The notes beneath the pieces are model-generated. The model did not search any database, was not told the origin of the DNA, and saw only the letters and a list, made by a program, of their open reading frames with translations. A stretch of DNA of 64,000 nt from Valencia hispanica. Taxonomy: Eukaryota; Chordata; Actinopteri; Cyprinodontiformes; Valenciidae. A program made the translations under genes and the position numbers. The stretch is taken from contig OY747700.1 of assembly GCA_963556495.2 (NCBI GenBank), forward strand, positions 6,425,020 through 6,489,019. The letters are read 5' to 3'. Below, piece after piece: positions 21,222 through 32,527 of the stretch (the first letter of the stretch is position 1; every line of letters starts with the position of its first letter).

Positions 21222-22696
21222 ATGGGGGAATCGGCAAATTTTTTATTCAAGATGGAGGACAAACTGATCGTCGCTGTATGTAATGTCCGTGAATTGTATG
21301 ACCCGTCTTCGTCTTTTTACAAAGACAGGAAGAGATCGGATCTGATTTGGAGGAAGATATCGGAGGATATTGGAGTGCCAGGTAAGCAGTTAAACAAAGA
21401 AAAAAATATTTTTTCTTTTAACTTTCTTGTTATGTTAGCTAACGCTACGCTAGCCAAAAGCGGTTAGGGCAACTACGGTACTAAATACGCATTACCAGTT
21501 TCCCATTGTGTATTTAGACGAGATCTGCAAAAAACGGTGGAAGACATTGAGGGACACATATGTCAGGCAGAGCAGAAAAGAGAAAGAGAGAAGGAAGAGC
21601 GGAGCAGAAGGAGGGAAAGTGCAGAAATGGAAGTACCTCTCTGTCCTGTCCTTCCTCGAACCCTTCATCGCCCCCCGCGAAACATCGAGCAACATGGGGG
21701 TCGAGGAGGAGCAGGCGGAGGGGTATGACCACCCAGAGGAGCCAGAAGAAGAAGCAGCAGGGCGGTTAGAGGCAGAAGGTTGGTGATTTTGAGAAGAAAA
21801 CCCAGACATAGTGGCACACAAACACACACAAAAACGTGCTCAGAAACATGAAAATAATTATTGTAAAGCTGAAACCTACATCATTTTGCTACTACAAAGT
21901 TTTGCTATTTATTATTAGTGCTAGCAGTAGAAGTATTTGTGATCTTGGTATAAAGCATAATAAACAGGAGGGTCAATAATATTCGTTTCTGTCTTGACAG
22001 ATCCAGCTAACATGGAGGCAGGTGACATGGCTGAACCAGAGTCCCCTGGCCCTTTTCTTTTCTGCTTCTGACCAGCCTGGCCCTTCCTCTGCTGCTGCTT
22101 CTTCTTCTTCTGACCAGCCTGGCCCTTCCTCTGCTGCTGCTTCTTTTTCTGACCAGCCTGGCCCTTCCTCTGCTCCAGCACCTGCAGGTGTGTAGTGCTG
22201 TTTGGAAAGGTTGGGAATGTAGGTTTTATTAAAAGATGTCAATCTGTTTCTTTGGGTTCCCAGACACTTGGCGAATTACTTTTTGTACTTTCTGAAATGT
22301 CTGTGTATACCCTGGAATTCACACTCAGCCTTTCATACAGACTTAAAATGTTGCTTATAATTTTATCTAATTTGTATATTTGTTCAACATAATTGTAAGC
22401 ATTTTTAACACATTTTTCTACTGTGTTTTTTCACAGGCCCTCCAAGAAAACGAAGGCGGAGGCAGCAGGACTTGTCAGTGCCAACAGAGTTCCAGCAAAA
22501 GCTGCTTGATGCGCTCAAGGCCCGGCCTGAACCAGCTCCTGCTCCTCCTGCAGATGATGACATGCACTTCCTTCTCTCTCTTCATCCTCTCCTGAAAAGG
22601 GTGTCACCTCTAGAAAGAGACATCCTAGAATTTGACATTCATAGAATGATTTTTGAAAGAATGAACAATTTGACCCATTTGGACAATACTCAGTAG
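21222..22696 (+). CDS. Harbinger accessory gene: MADF domain plus BESS-like domain, four predicted exons
   Basis: Predicted exons: 21222-21381, 21518-21778, 22001-22187 and 22437-22696, with GT/AG borders. Joining exons 1 and 2 restores a MADF (Myb/SANT-like) DNA-binding domain: MEDKLIVAVCNVRELYD, SDLIWRKISEDIGVP, then DEICKKRWKTLRDTYVRQ and KWKYLSVLSFLEPF. Exon 3 holds DQPGPSSAAAS-type repeats. Exon 4 has a basic nuclear-signal-like PPRKRRRR and a BESS-like tail (DDDMHFLLSLHPLLKRVSP) ending at 22696. Starts at 21222 or 21252 are both possible. In such elements this protein binds the ends and brings the nuclease. Exon 3 needs a one-base frame change in the T-rich run near 22054-22061, so this copy may be frameshifted or spliced differently. 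Confidence 0.72.
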
Positions 22697-23298
22697 TTTT
22701 ACTGATCGGGCTGACACCTTTTTCAGGGGAGGAAGGAGACTCCTTTCTGTGTCCCTCCTGTCTTCCACCGCACTTCCTCCAAATAAGGTCCTTTCTCTTC
22801 CTGTTCTTCATTTTATTGTTTGTTTATTATATGTATATATGTTGTATGTATTTTTTTATATTAAATATTTTTATATGTAACATTTTGGTCAGCTACTTTC
22901 CTTAATTTAATTCTACTGTCCTATGTAATGCCATTTGGGTGAAAATATTGTTTTTAATAACAGCTAATAATTACCTTAATGAAATATACCTTTTTATTGA
23001 CTATATAAAATACCACAGAAGTACAAAAGCAAGAACTATTTGAGTTTATTTGATTGATTTCACCATATCCATAGACGAGTTTGTGGGAGAAAGCAGAGCA
23101 GTCTGTCAGTCATTACCTGGAAACGAGAGGTACAGGTGAACAGGTCAAAAGTATATAGGTACAGAACAAACAATAATCCATAAATGAAAGGGATTGGTGA
23201 ATGTATATATGAATGTATAGAGAAAAACAAATTACTAAAATATAATATAGTAAATATAGATGTGGAAATTTTCAGAAAGTTTTGCTCTTAATTTTTTT

Positions 23299-23330
23299 AT
23301 TGGGTGGCTCTTAAAAGAGCCGTTTTGGGT
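23299..23330 (-). promoter_or_regulatory. Histone-mRNA-type 3' stem-loop
   Basis: On the minus strand: GGCTCTTTTAAGAGCC (rc of 23306-23321), a 6-bp stem with a TTTA loop, followed immediately by ACCCA and preceded by CCAAAAC. This fits the metazoan replication-dependent histone 3' end consensus. It lies 28 bases after the stop codon of the nuclease remnant, the usual histone distance, and is followed by an A/purine-rich stretch with TTAAGAGCAAAA. The structure is seen directly; a role in 3' processing is inferred. No histone coding sequence is present. Confidence 0.6.
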
Positions 23331-23349
23331 CAGTCCTGTATGGACATGA

Positions 23350-23730
23350 CTATTCTGCCGGCTGCCATGGCACTGCCCCCTCCTCACTGAGGTGGGCCAT
23401 GAAAACTTCTCTGGTCTCCACTGCCTCTCTGGTTGCGTTGTTGGCTCCGATTCGCCCCACAGCTGGAAGTGGTCTTTCTCCATGAGCAGCGGCAGCTCCC
23501 CTCACTGCAGGTACCTGGCCATCTCCAGAAACCCTCATGAGGTTGTGGAGAACACACGTCGCCTTCACACACTTCTCCACAACTTCGGGGTTGACTTCCA
23601 GTCTGCGGTGAAACATTCTCCACTGTGCAGACCAGATCCCGAATGCATCTTCCACCACCAGCCGGGCCCGGGAGAGCCGGTAGTTGAAGACGCGCTGCTG
23701 ATCCGACAAGATCCGCCATGTTGTAAACAA
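23350..23730 (-). pseudogene. HARBI1-like nuclease, C-terminal remnant
   Basis: The frame contains FNYRLSRARLVVEDAFGI and KATCVLHNLMR, the C-terminal hallmark of Harbinger nucleases (the third catalytic acid region, VVEDAFG), and ends GAVPWQPAE at 23350. The N-terminal two thirds are missing: ATGGCGGATCTTGTCGGATC (read on minus from about 23724) joins the probable original start directly to the C-terminal part, so an internal deletion removed the catalytic core. It cannot cut DNA alone. Confidence 0.8.
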
Positions 23731-23874
23731 CTAGCAACAGACAAATCCACGCCCGCACGCTGACGTAATGACGTGACGCGCTGATGCCCCGACGCGCCGA
23801 CGCAGACCACAAGTGTGCAAGCAGCTGGGTTTAAATTTTAAAGCGTCGACTTTCGTCCGTTTGAGCGATTTGGC

Positions 23875-23906
23875 GCCTGGACGCGCTGACCGGTGTGAAC
23901 GCGGCT
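23875..23906 (-). repeat. Harbinger right terminal inverted repeat
   Basis: Exact inverted copy of 20943-20974, followed by the TAA target duplicate. Confidence 0.93.
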
Positions 23907-23958
23907 TAAGCCTATAGCAGCATAACTACAGAGATAGCTCAGGATGACCTTAGCCACT

Positions 23959-26957
23959 CTAACTATAAGCTTTATCAAAAAGGAAAGTTTTAAGCCTGGC
24001 CTTAAAAGTAAACAGAGTTTCTGCCTCACGGACTAAAGCTGGGAGCTGGTTCCACAGGAGAGGAGCCTGATAACTAAAAGATCTGCCTCCCATTCTACTT
24101 TTAGAAATCCTAGGAACTACAAGTAAACCTGCAGTCTGAGAGCAAAGTGCTCTGTTAGGAACATATGGAACAATTAGATCTCTGATGTATGATGGAGCTT
24201 GATTATTAAGGGCTTTGTATGTAAGAAGAGGATCTTAAATTCTATTCTGGATTTAACAGGGAGCCAATGAAGGGAAGCTAAAACAGGAGAAATGTGATCT
24301 CTCTTTTTAATATTCATCAGAACTCTTGCTGCCGCATTTTGGATCAACTGAAGGCTTTTAATGGCATTTTGTGGACTTCCTGATAGTAAAGAATTACAGT
24401 AGTCCAGCCTTGAGGTAACAAATGCATGGACAAGTTTCTCAGCATCACTCCTGGACAGGATGTTTCTAATTTTAGCAATATTCCGGAGGTGAAAGAAAGA
24501 AATCCTAGAAACCTGTTTAATATGGGATTTAAATGTCAAGTCTCGGTCAAAAATAACGCAGAGGTTCTTTACGTTATTACTGGGGGCCAATTTAATGCCG
24601 TCCAGATGAAGTGATTGACTAATCAGTTTCTGTTTAAGAACTTCTGGTCCAAAGACGGAAACTTCTGTTTTGTCAGAATTTAAAAGCAAAAAGTTTAGGG
24701 TCATCCATGTTTTTATGTCTTCCAGACATGCCTGTAATCTACCTAACTGACTGGGTTCATCAGGATTTATGGATAAATATAGTTGTGTATCATCTGCATA
24801 GCTGTGGAAATTTATCCCATGCTGTCTAATGATTCGACCAATTGGGAGCATATATATGGTGAACAGAATTGGTCCAAGCACAGAACCCTGTGGAACTCCA
24901 CAAGCAACCCTTGAGAGTGAAGAAGATTTATCATTTAGATGAACAAACTGGAATCTATCAGACAAATATGATTTAAACCAGCCTAGTGCTGTTCCTTTGA
25001 TCCCTGCAACATGTTCAAGCCTTTCTAAGAGAATATTATGATCGACTGTGTCAAAAGCAGCACTGAGATCTAACAAAACCAGAACAGACACAAGTCCATT
25101 ATCTGAGGCCATGAGAATATAATTAGTAACCTTCACCAGTGCTGTTTCAGTGCTATGATGAGCTCCAAAACCTGACTGGAACTCTTCAAACAGCTCGTTA
25201 CTGTTTAGATGTTCAAAGACTTGATTAGCAACAATTTTCTCAAGGACTTTGGATAAGAAAGGAAGTTTAGATATAGGTCTGTAATTCACTAAGTCATCTT
25301 GATCAAGGGAAGGTTTCTTGAGTAAAGGATTAATTACAGCTATTTTAAATTCCTGTGGTACGTATCCGTTTACTAAGGATAGATTCATCATATCCAAAAT
25401 GGGGCCAGGAACCAAATGGAACACTTCTTTAAATAATTTGGTTGGAATTGGGTCCAACATACAAGTTGAAGGTTTAGATGAGGCTAATATTTTTGATAAT
25501 TCCGAAAGCTCGACTGAATCAAAACAGCCTAAGCACAACTGAGGTTCTACAGTTCTTTCCGATACTGCCTCATTTACTGAGGAAGAAGTAATCATGTTTG
25601 GGAGGATGGCAATTATTTTGTTTTTAATAGAATTAATTTTATTTATGAAGAATCCCATAAAATCATCACTGCTAAGAGCTGGGGGAATAGTTGGCTCAAC
25701 AGAGCTATGACTCTGTATAAGTTTGGCAACTGTACTAAAAAGAAACCTAGGATTGTTTTTATTCGCCTCTATTAATGATGAAAAATATGCTGTTCTAGCT
25801 TGTTGAAGGGTCTTTTTATACAGCAATAGACTGTTATTCCAGGTTAAATAGGAATCCTCTAGGTGTGTAGAGCGCCATTTTCTCTCCAACTTCCTAGTAT
25901 TCTGCTTTAAAGTACGCAACTCTGCATTGAACCAAGGAGTCAGCCTCCTGTGGCTAGCCACTTTCTTTTATAAGGGGGCTACACTATCTAATGCCAAACG
26001 CAATGAGGAAGTAACGCTGTGAACCAGACCATCAATTTCTGAAGGGTTAGAGATAGAATTGCTGCCATCCACTGTGTTACCCTGAGACACTAAGGAAAGT
26101 AAGAATGGAACAGATTCTTTAAAAATTGTTACAGCATTGTCTGATAAAGCTCTACTATAATGAAATTTTCTTTCAGATTTAAGATGGTCAGTTAAAGTAA
26201 ATTCAAAAGTTATTAAGAAGTGGTCAGACAGGACCGGGTTATGTGGGTGGACTGTTATTTCCTTACACTCAATACCGTATGTTAGTACAAGGTCCAAAGT
26301 GTGTTTACCCGAGTGGGTCGATCCCTGTACTTTTTGAGTAAAGCCAATTGAGTCTAAAATAGCACTAAAGGCTGCATTTAGGCTATCACTTTCAGTATCC
26401 ACATGAATATTAAAGTCCCCCACTATAATGACCCTATCAGTATTTAATACTAAATCAGATAAAAAATGTGAGATCTGATCCAAGAATTAAGAGTAAGGGC
26501 CTGGTGGACGATACAAAACCACAAACAAAAATGGTCTTAATGTTATGCTGCTTGGATGAGGAAAATTAAGGGTTAGATGTTCAAAAGAACTGTAGCTATC
26601 AATTGGTCTGGGAATAATTAGTAAATCAGAACGAAAAATGGTTGCAACTCCTCCTCCTCCTCGCCCAGTATTTCTAGGAATGTGAAAATTTAAATGACTG
26701 GAAGGAGTTGACTAATTTATACTGATATAATCCTCCTGCTGCAACCAGGTTTCTGTGAGACAAAGGAAATCAATGTGATTATCACAAATCAAGTCATTTA
26801 CTAACAAAGTCTTTGAGGAGAGAGATCTTATGTTTAATAAACCACATTTAATTAAAAAAAAATTCTGTTCAGTCAAAGTTGTTTTATTTTTATGAGATTT
26901 CCATAATTTGCTTTTGTTGGCGTAACTTTTAATCCATTTAATTTTGGCCATGGGCAA
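23959..26957 (-). pseudogene. LINE B copy 1 ORF2: endonuclease and reverse transcriptase, broken
   Basis: From 26957 down: endonuclease blocks [51 protein letters not shown] and LSDHFLI, then the linker LKQNTRKLERKWR and the reverse transcriptase ([71 protein letters not shown]). Breaks: a TAG near 26712 (Glu in copy 2), TAA at 26487-26489, TAA at 25968-25970, and a one-base deletion near 24228 compared with copy 2. The two TAA codons are shared with copy 2. The catalytic motifs themselves are intact. Confidence 0.87.
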
Positions 26958-27064
26958 GACACTGTTTCTATAGGGTAATGGGGGGGTACCAGTACAGAAG
27001 CAGCAGAGAGGTGGGTTAAACTACGACTCTGCTTCCTGGTCTGGACCCTGGGTTGTCAGTGTTT

Positions 27065-27933
27065 TGGAGGACTAATAAATTCGGCCATATTCCTAGAAAG
27101 AAGAGCTGCTCCATCCAAAGTGGGATGGATGCCGTCTCTCCGGATCAGCCCAGGTTTTCCCCAAAAAGTTTATCAATGTAGCCCACATCGTTTGCAGGAC
27201 ACCACCCAGACAACCATTGATGGAATGACAGCATGCGGCTAAACATGTCGTCACTGGTCCGATCAGGCAGGGGACCAGAAAAGATTACAGAGTCTGACAT
27301 TGTTTTGGCAAACTTACACACCGAAGCTACACTAATTTTAGTGACCTCCGATTGGCGTAACCGGGTGTCATTACCGCCAGCGTGAATAACAATCTTACTG
27401 TATTTACGCTTATCTTTAGCCAGCAGTTTCAGGTAGGATTTGATGTCGCCCGTTCTGGCCCCTGGCAAGCATTTGACTATGGTCAATGGTGTCTCTAATG
27501 CCACGTTTATGACTATGGAGCTGCCAATTACCAGGGTCGGTTTCTCAGCTGGTGTGTCGCTGAGCGGGGAAAATCTGTTAGAAACGCGGACCGGTTGGTG
27601 GTGGCCCGTGGGCTGGGTCCTAGAACTATGCTTCCTACGTACAGTCACCCAACCAGCCTGAGGTCCCGGCTGCCCGGGCTCTACCGGAGGACAGCTAGGG
27701 GGTTCTATCCTTGTTGGCTCCGCGCTGGCTAATGGGTTTCGGCTATCAGCTGGTTTTTCAACAGCGCGGAGCCGTGCTTCTAATTCTGATACCCTCGCCT
27801 CCAAAACTACAAAAATATTACATTTATTACAGTTACCATTATCACTAAAGGAGGCAGGGAAGTAACTAAACATCTGACAGAGAGAGCAAGAGAGAAGAGA
27901 AGAGTTAGAGACAGGAGAGAGAAGAGTAGCCAT
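27065..27933 (-). pseudogene. LINE B copy 1 ORF1: coiled coil plus SGNH esterase-like domain
   Basis: The ATG at 27933 begins [15 protein letters not shown] heptad segment ([18 protein letters not shown]) predicts a coiled coil, followed by a Pro-rich linker and the esterase: LVIGSSIV (GDS-type block with Asp replaced by Ser), [25 protein letters not shown] (intact GxND) and FSGPLP. The frame stops at 27145 after LFGENLG. In the next frame the sequence continues [18 protein letters not shown], the block with the catalytic Asp and His, so a single missing T in the T run near 27165 truncated the protein. Confidence 0.8.
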
Positions 27934-28254
27934 AGCCGCAATGTAGCTAAGCTAACTGAGCTAGCGAGACCTTACCACCCCAAGAAAAGCTGTGTGAAAC
28001 ACAAGGAGTTCCCAAAACGTAAAGTACACCACCACAAAACGTTTTTTTTAGTGTGCTTGTGTGTTAAAATAACTTAGAAAGGCCTCAGCACAGAGAAAAT
28101 AAGATCAATTCAAGAGAGTCTGAAAACCAAACAGTTTACAGGGAGCGCAACAGTGACAACAGGAAATGACGCAATACGGCTTACCCCCGTCGAATCAGCT
28201 GGTAGGAGACTCAAAAAACACAACCAAGTCTGATGAACAGAAAGTGTTTAATTC

Positions 28255-28900
28255 AATTCAAACTCAAAAATACTTTATTGATACCAGAGGGAAATTAATT
28301 GTTGTTGTAACTCGTTCTATCCAATTCTTCAAGGGGTTTTTGTAGATGCTGATGACTGTGGACAGAAAGGATCTCCTGTAGCGGTCTGTGTTACAACAAA
28401 ACTGGAAAGGCCTCTGACTGAAGACACTCTGTTGTTGTTTGACAGTTTTAATGAAGAGGATGCTCAGGGTTGTCCATAATTTTCTGGATTTCCTGAAGAA
28501 TCCTTCTTTGCATCATCATCACCAGATCTTCCACAGTCGTCCCCAGAATAGAAGCAGAACAGAACCAGAACTTTCTTTATCAGGTTGTTGAGTCTTTTTA
28601 AGTCCCTGGCTCTGATGCTGCTACCCCAACAGATGATGGCTGAAGAGATTACACTCTCCACAACAGACTTGTAGAAGATCTCCAGCATCTTGCTGCAAAC
28701 CTTGAAGGACCTAAGCTTCCTCCAGAAGTCCAGTCTGCTCTGTCCCTTCTTGTAGACGGCTTCACTGTTCAGTCTCCAGTCCAAATGTTGTCCAGGTGAA
28801 CACCGAGGTATTTATACTCCTCAACCACCTCCACTTCTACTCCCATGATGCATAGTGTTTGACCTAACCCTGTTTCTCCTGAAAACTTCAGTCATCTCCT
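28255..28900 (-). mobile_element. 3' fragment of a different LINE (reverse transcriptase C-terminus)
   Basis: On minus the frame reads MDWRLNSEAVYKKGQSRLDF, then LRSFKVCSKMLEIFYKSVVE and SSAIICWGSSIRARDLKRL, a C-terminal region known from teleost non-LTR elements. It ends in a 3' tail with AATTTCCCTCTGGTATCAAT and AAAGTATTTTTGAGTTTGAA. It is unlike LINEs A-C. I do not assign a family. Confidence 0.7.
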
Positions 28901-29124
28901 TTGTTTTGTTCACATTCAATGTAAGTTGGCAGGAAATAACTTCCCAATATACCTCATTTCAAAACTGTGAAATAACAGCCTTTTGGCTGTTTGAAATAAG
29001 TTGTAGAAAACTTTAGGTCAGTAAAGCTAAATATATATTGGTCAAAAAATATAAAGTTTCTTCACCTAACTGTAGAGCAAAGGCCCACAAATATGTTATT
29101 GTCTATTCAGTTGCTGGTTGATTT

Positions 29125-29575
29125 TAGGGTTTTTAATACGGCCAGCATTTGCATATCGCTTTCTCAGTCGGAGGACCCCAAAGCGCTTTACACCACATTC
29201 AGTCATTCACCCATTAATGCACAAATTCACACACTGATGGAGGTGAGCTACATTGTAGCTGCCCTGGGGCCCTCTGACACAAGCAAGACTGGTATGGGAA
29301 TTCAATTCATTTCAGTTTATTTATCTAATGCTAACTACACATGTCATCTCAAGGCACTTTAAAGGTCATTTCAATTCAATCCTACATACATGACAATCAG
29401 TCTAAAAGTTTTCTAGCGCAGCCACCGGCCCCATTGGGCCCTCTGGCCACCACCACCAGCAGCCAAGGCACCGGTGCCCAAGGACTCAATGACCGAGCGG
29501 GACAGAGTGGGGGTTTAAACCGGGAACCCACCAGTTACAGGACGAACTCCTACCTGAGTCAATAAGCCCATATTA
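29125..29575 (-). mobile_element. Common fish repeat carrying a nested LINE 3' tail
   Basis: The outer repeat has CCCCAAAGCGCTTTACACCA, then CATTCACCCATTAATGCACA, and later GGGGGTTTAAACCGGGAACC, which recalls the interspersed teleost repeat with a tRNA-like B box on the minus strand. Inside, 29300-29420 is a LINE tail (AATTCAATTCATTTCAGTTT, then CATGTCATCTCAAGGCAC), also minus. Confidence 0.55.
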
Positions 29576-31837
29576 CATGCTCTGTGTAATATGGGCTCAC
29601 AAGAATTTCCTACAAATAAGTTTAAATTTAGGCAAGTGAAATATGGTTTGAAAAAGGCCTGGTTTACTAAAGCACGATAATATATATATTTTTTTCCATT
29701 TGTCTACTTTTTCTAAATGTAATTAAATTCAGCACATAGACCTAATAGGGCGCTTTAGGAAATCTAAATTGGCTGATCAGCCAGTCATCATCATGGACCA
29801 GGAAACCTCTAAAAACTCCCCCTATCCATATCCTGCCATTGGGTGATCTTCAAGGAGTGCCAGCGCATCCATTTTGAAGCATTATGCACGAGAGCCACTG
29901 CAGTATTTATAGTTCTACTACTAATAAGTGCAATTGCTATATAATCTGAATATATACTTATGAAAATACTGTGATATAAATCTTAAATGCAACATATTTT
30001 AATTCAGATTCTCATTTTTAATCTTAGTTCAGAGACATGGGTGGGGTTGTTGGTTGTTGGTTTTGCATGTGTGTGCTACAAGTCTGCAAACAATTTTGTC
30101 GTATCACCGGCTGTGCTGCCAGTTTCCCCGTGTCCAAAATGTATGTAAGCAAGGGTCAGAGTTTGCTTTAAAGTTTCACACATTTTTCCAATCCGTGACT
30201 TATATGCAATTTTCAGACCCTGTTTTGTGTGTAAGCATGCTTTATAAATGAGGCCCCTGATTTTTTCTGTATGCTGGCAGGGTGAATGAGAAGGTGGGGC
30301 GTTTTTTAGAACTGCTTTCATATCTTGCCGCTTCTGATTGTTAATAGTATGGATAACAAAAGTCTTTGTTAGACTGAGTCAACAAATCATAACACAATAA
30401 TCCCTGAAAGCTCAAATGTGTGGGTCCATGATGTTGATTATGAAAAAAAACAAAAAAGGTTGTGTCCTCCTCTAGAGGTTAGGACAACACTATTGCTCCA
30501 TTAACCAATCAGAGACGGATCAAGACTGCAGGCAGGCCAGTCCTGCAGGTGCATCATTCTCTTCCTCATCCAGGCCTTTGGAATATGGTTCTCTAATGTC
30601 TTGCCACAACATGCATGACAGTCGCTGGAATGGATGTGGTCCTGAAAGCAGCAGATGTTTCTCTAAAATCTTTTAGGACTAAATAAAAGCTGTCATCACA
30701 GAAAAGGAAATTAGATTTGCCAAGGTGTCCTGATACAAGCCCATATCATCCTACTTCATACCCAGAGGTGGGTACAGTAGACATAGCAGCATTCCATCAA
30801 AAAAATTTTTTTTTTACTGAAGTAGAAGTGAAAAAATATTTGGGGAAATGACAACAAAATGCTGAGTAACTAGTTGATCACAATGTGAGATTTGTTTGTA
30901 GAAGGTGTGCTCTGCACAAGCTTTTCGAATTCATCCACGACTTTCTTTTTCTGGGACATCAAACTGCTATAATCGATGTAAACCACACTGAGCTGCAGGG
31001 TGGTGCCAGGGTCACAGTTGGAGGTCATCTGTGTGGTTACATCATACTTCCCGAGTCATCTTAGTAATGAGCCCCGGTGGAGATCCTCAGTATTACCATT
31101 CGGATCACAACACAGTGCCCGGAGGACGTTTCTGTGAGGACGTTTGGACACAGGACAATTAGTACGCCTAGCAATAGGCGAGACCAAGGGAGGATGCTCT
31201 GCTGTCACCATGGTTACTGTCAGTCAGCTCCAGGATGCTGCTTTGGGTGTTTATTCTCCAATGTGCTTAACTGAGGAAAGAACAACAGCAAAACAAGGAA
31301 AAACATTATTAATTATATTAGATTATGAGAGAAACATTGTATATCATCAAATGACTTTTAAATTAATTCATTATTTTAGCAAAGTAATATAAAGACTGGG
31401 ACTCTTTTGTTGAACATCAACTTATTTAGAAAATGCTTCTATAAATACTGCTTCACTCACCTTCATGCTCGCTAGTTGAAACAGAAGCTCACTGTTTATG
31501 TTGTTGAACTCGAAACTATATTTTCAGAAACTCTATCAAGTCATTTTAGTTAGTTTACTGTTAAACTCCATGTTAATCAAGAATAATTTACAATTGTTAT
31601 CCTCTGTTTCTTCCCTCTCTATTCAGTTTGTGGATGTTGAATCAAAAAGAGCATGGGAAGATTTTTAAATAAAATAGAAGGATGTAGTCATTAAAGTTTA
31701 GGTGGAAAGTTCTGACATTGTCAGATTGATTGTCTAGATTTGAAGATATGCAAAGAAATATATATGTTGTTCCACAAACACCTGAATAACGTCGTTTTTT
31801 CCCCCCAAACAGTTTCATTTCATTTTTCTAATCATGT
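29576..31837. other. Intergenic, nothing recognised
   Basis: AT-rich, with short chance ORFs only. The direct pair AGCCCATATTACA / TAATATGGGCT at 29566-29596 forms a small hairpin. I see no gene or clear element. Confidence 0.4.
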
Positions 31838-32045
31838 AGTGGACTGCACTGTGAGGCAGTTGGTAGTGCTGTTGACCTGCAGCAAGAAGGTCCTGGTTTG
31901 GAATCCTGGCCTAAGGTCTTTCTGCTTTGAATTTGTATGTTCTTCCTATGCATGCATGTATTTTCTCTGGGTACTCCACTTCCTGCCACAGCTGCTGGAT
32001 CTCCTCCTGGCTGATTCTCAATCAATCATAAATACTTCCTGGGCA
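31838..32045 (+). repeat. tRNA-like / SINE-type interspersed repeat
   Basis: GTGAGGCAGTTGGTAGTGCT and AAGGTCCTGGTTTGGAATCC (B-box-like) followed by GTATGTTCTTCCTATGCATG resemble a very common teleost repeat with pol III-like boxes. Degraded copy. Confidence 0.5.
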
Positions 32046-32527
32046 CCTACATGGTCACAGTTTTAAGACACCAACAGAATCACATCACGTGCAAGAAGAT
32101 GAGACCGTGAAGATCCCACATAGACAACTTAAAGAGTAACTAAAGCCCAAAACAACTTTTTTTTGCTTCTAAACTGGATAAATGGGTCTTTACCAATGCA
32201 GTCTTTCAGTTTCTGGGGATTTTTTTACATTTTGGTGTAAACTTGTTTAATTCTACACCTTTTGGTCTAAAAAAGTCTTAGTGCTGCCCTCTTAGGGTTG
32301 AACTGTGGCTACTGCATTTGAATTTTGTGATTGGTGGAGAGCGGTACATCTTTACGTCACAGGCATTGCCTGTGTCACAGTAGCCATGGTCTCACAGACA
32401 CGCCCCGTGGGTTTGGGTATAAAACTATCAGACATACCACCCCCCCTCGTGGCGAGTTTGGAGTTGGACTGCGTTTTTCAGGTTACCATTATTATCACAT
32501 TAGCACTTAGTTAGCATAGCTAACATA

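Larger units (their letters stand above)
20943..23906. mobile_element. PIF/Harbinger-type DNA transposon, complete ends
   Basis: Both ends carry the same inverted repeat beginning AGCCGCGTTCACACCGGTCA, identical for about 32 bp. The element is flanked by TAA at 20940-20942 and 23907-23909, the target typical of PIF/Harbinger. The empty site is visible in LINE B copies 2 and 3 (CAGTCTAAGCCTATAG). Inside, two genes converge, as in animal Harbinger elements: a DNA-binding accessory gene on plus (21222-22696) and a truncated nuclease on minus (23350-23730). Perfect inverted repeats suggest recent movement, but the nuclease is too short, so it should depend on another copy. Confidence 0.93.
20275..28185 (-). 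mobile_element. LINE B copy 1: near full-length L2/CR1-group LINE, interrupted by Harbinger
   Basis: On the minus strand: a 5' leader (about 28185-27934), esterase-type ORF1 (27933-27065), ORF2 endonuclease and reverse transcriptase (26957-23959), and a 3' UTR ending in TTCAA repeats near 20275 with the motif GGCGCTATATAAATAAACTG on the minus strand. The 3' UTR contains the 2,964-bp Harbinger insertion. Without it the LINE is about 4.9 kb. Copies 2 (42732-46330) and 3 (50420-52694) are shorter. Confidence 0.88.

Noticed and set aside
21921..22242. Minus-strand Gln/Lys/Gly-rich frames opposite Harbinger exon 3
   Set aside because: Antisense of the DQPGPSSAAAS repeat in the accessory gene.
23299..23330. 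A real histone gene next to the stem-loop
   Set aside because: The upstream coding sequence is the HARBI1-like nuclease and no histone fold sequence is present on either strand nearby.
29100..29575. A functional tRNA gene suggested by the B-box-like word
   Set aside because: No matching A box at tRNA spacing and no cloverleaf that I can fold; fits an interspersed repeat.
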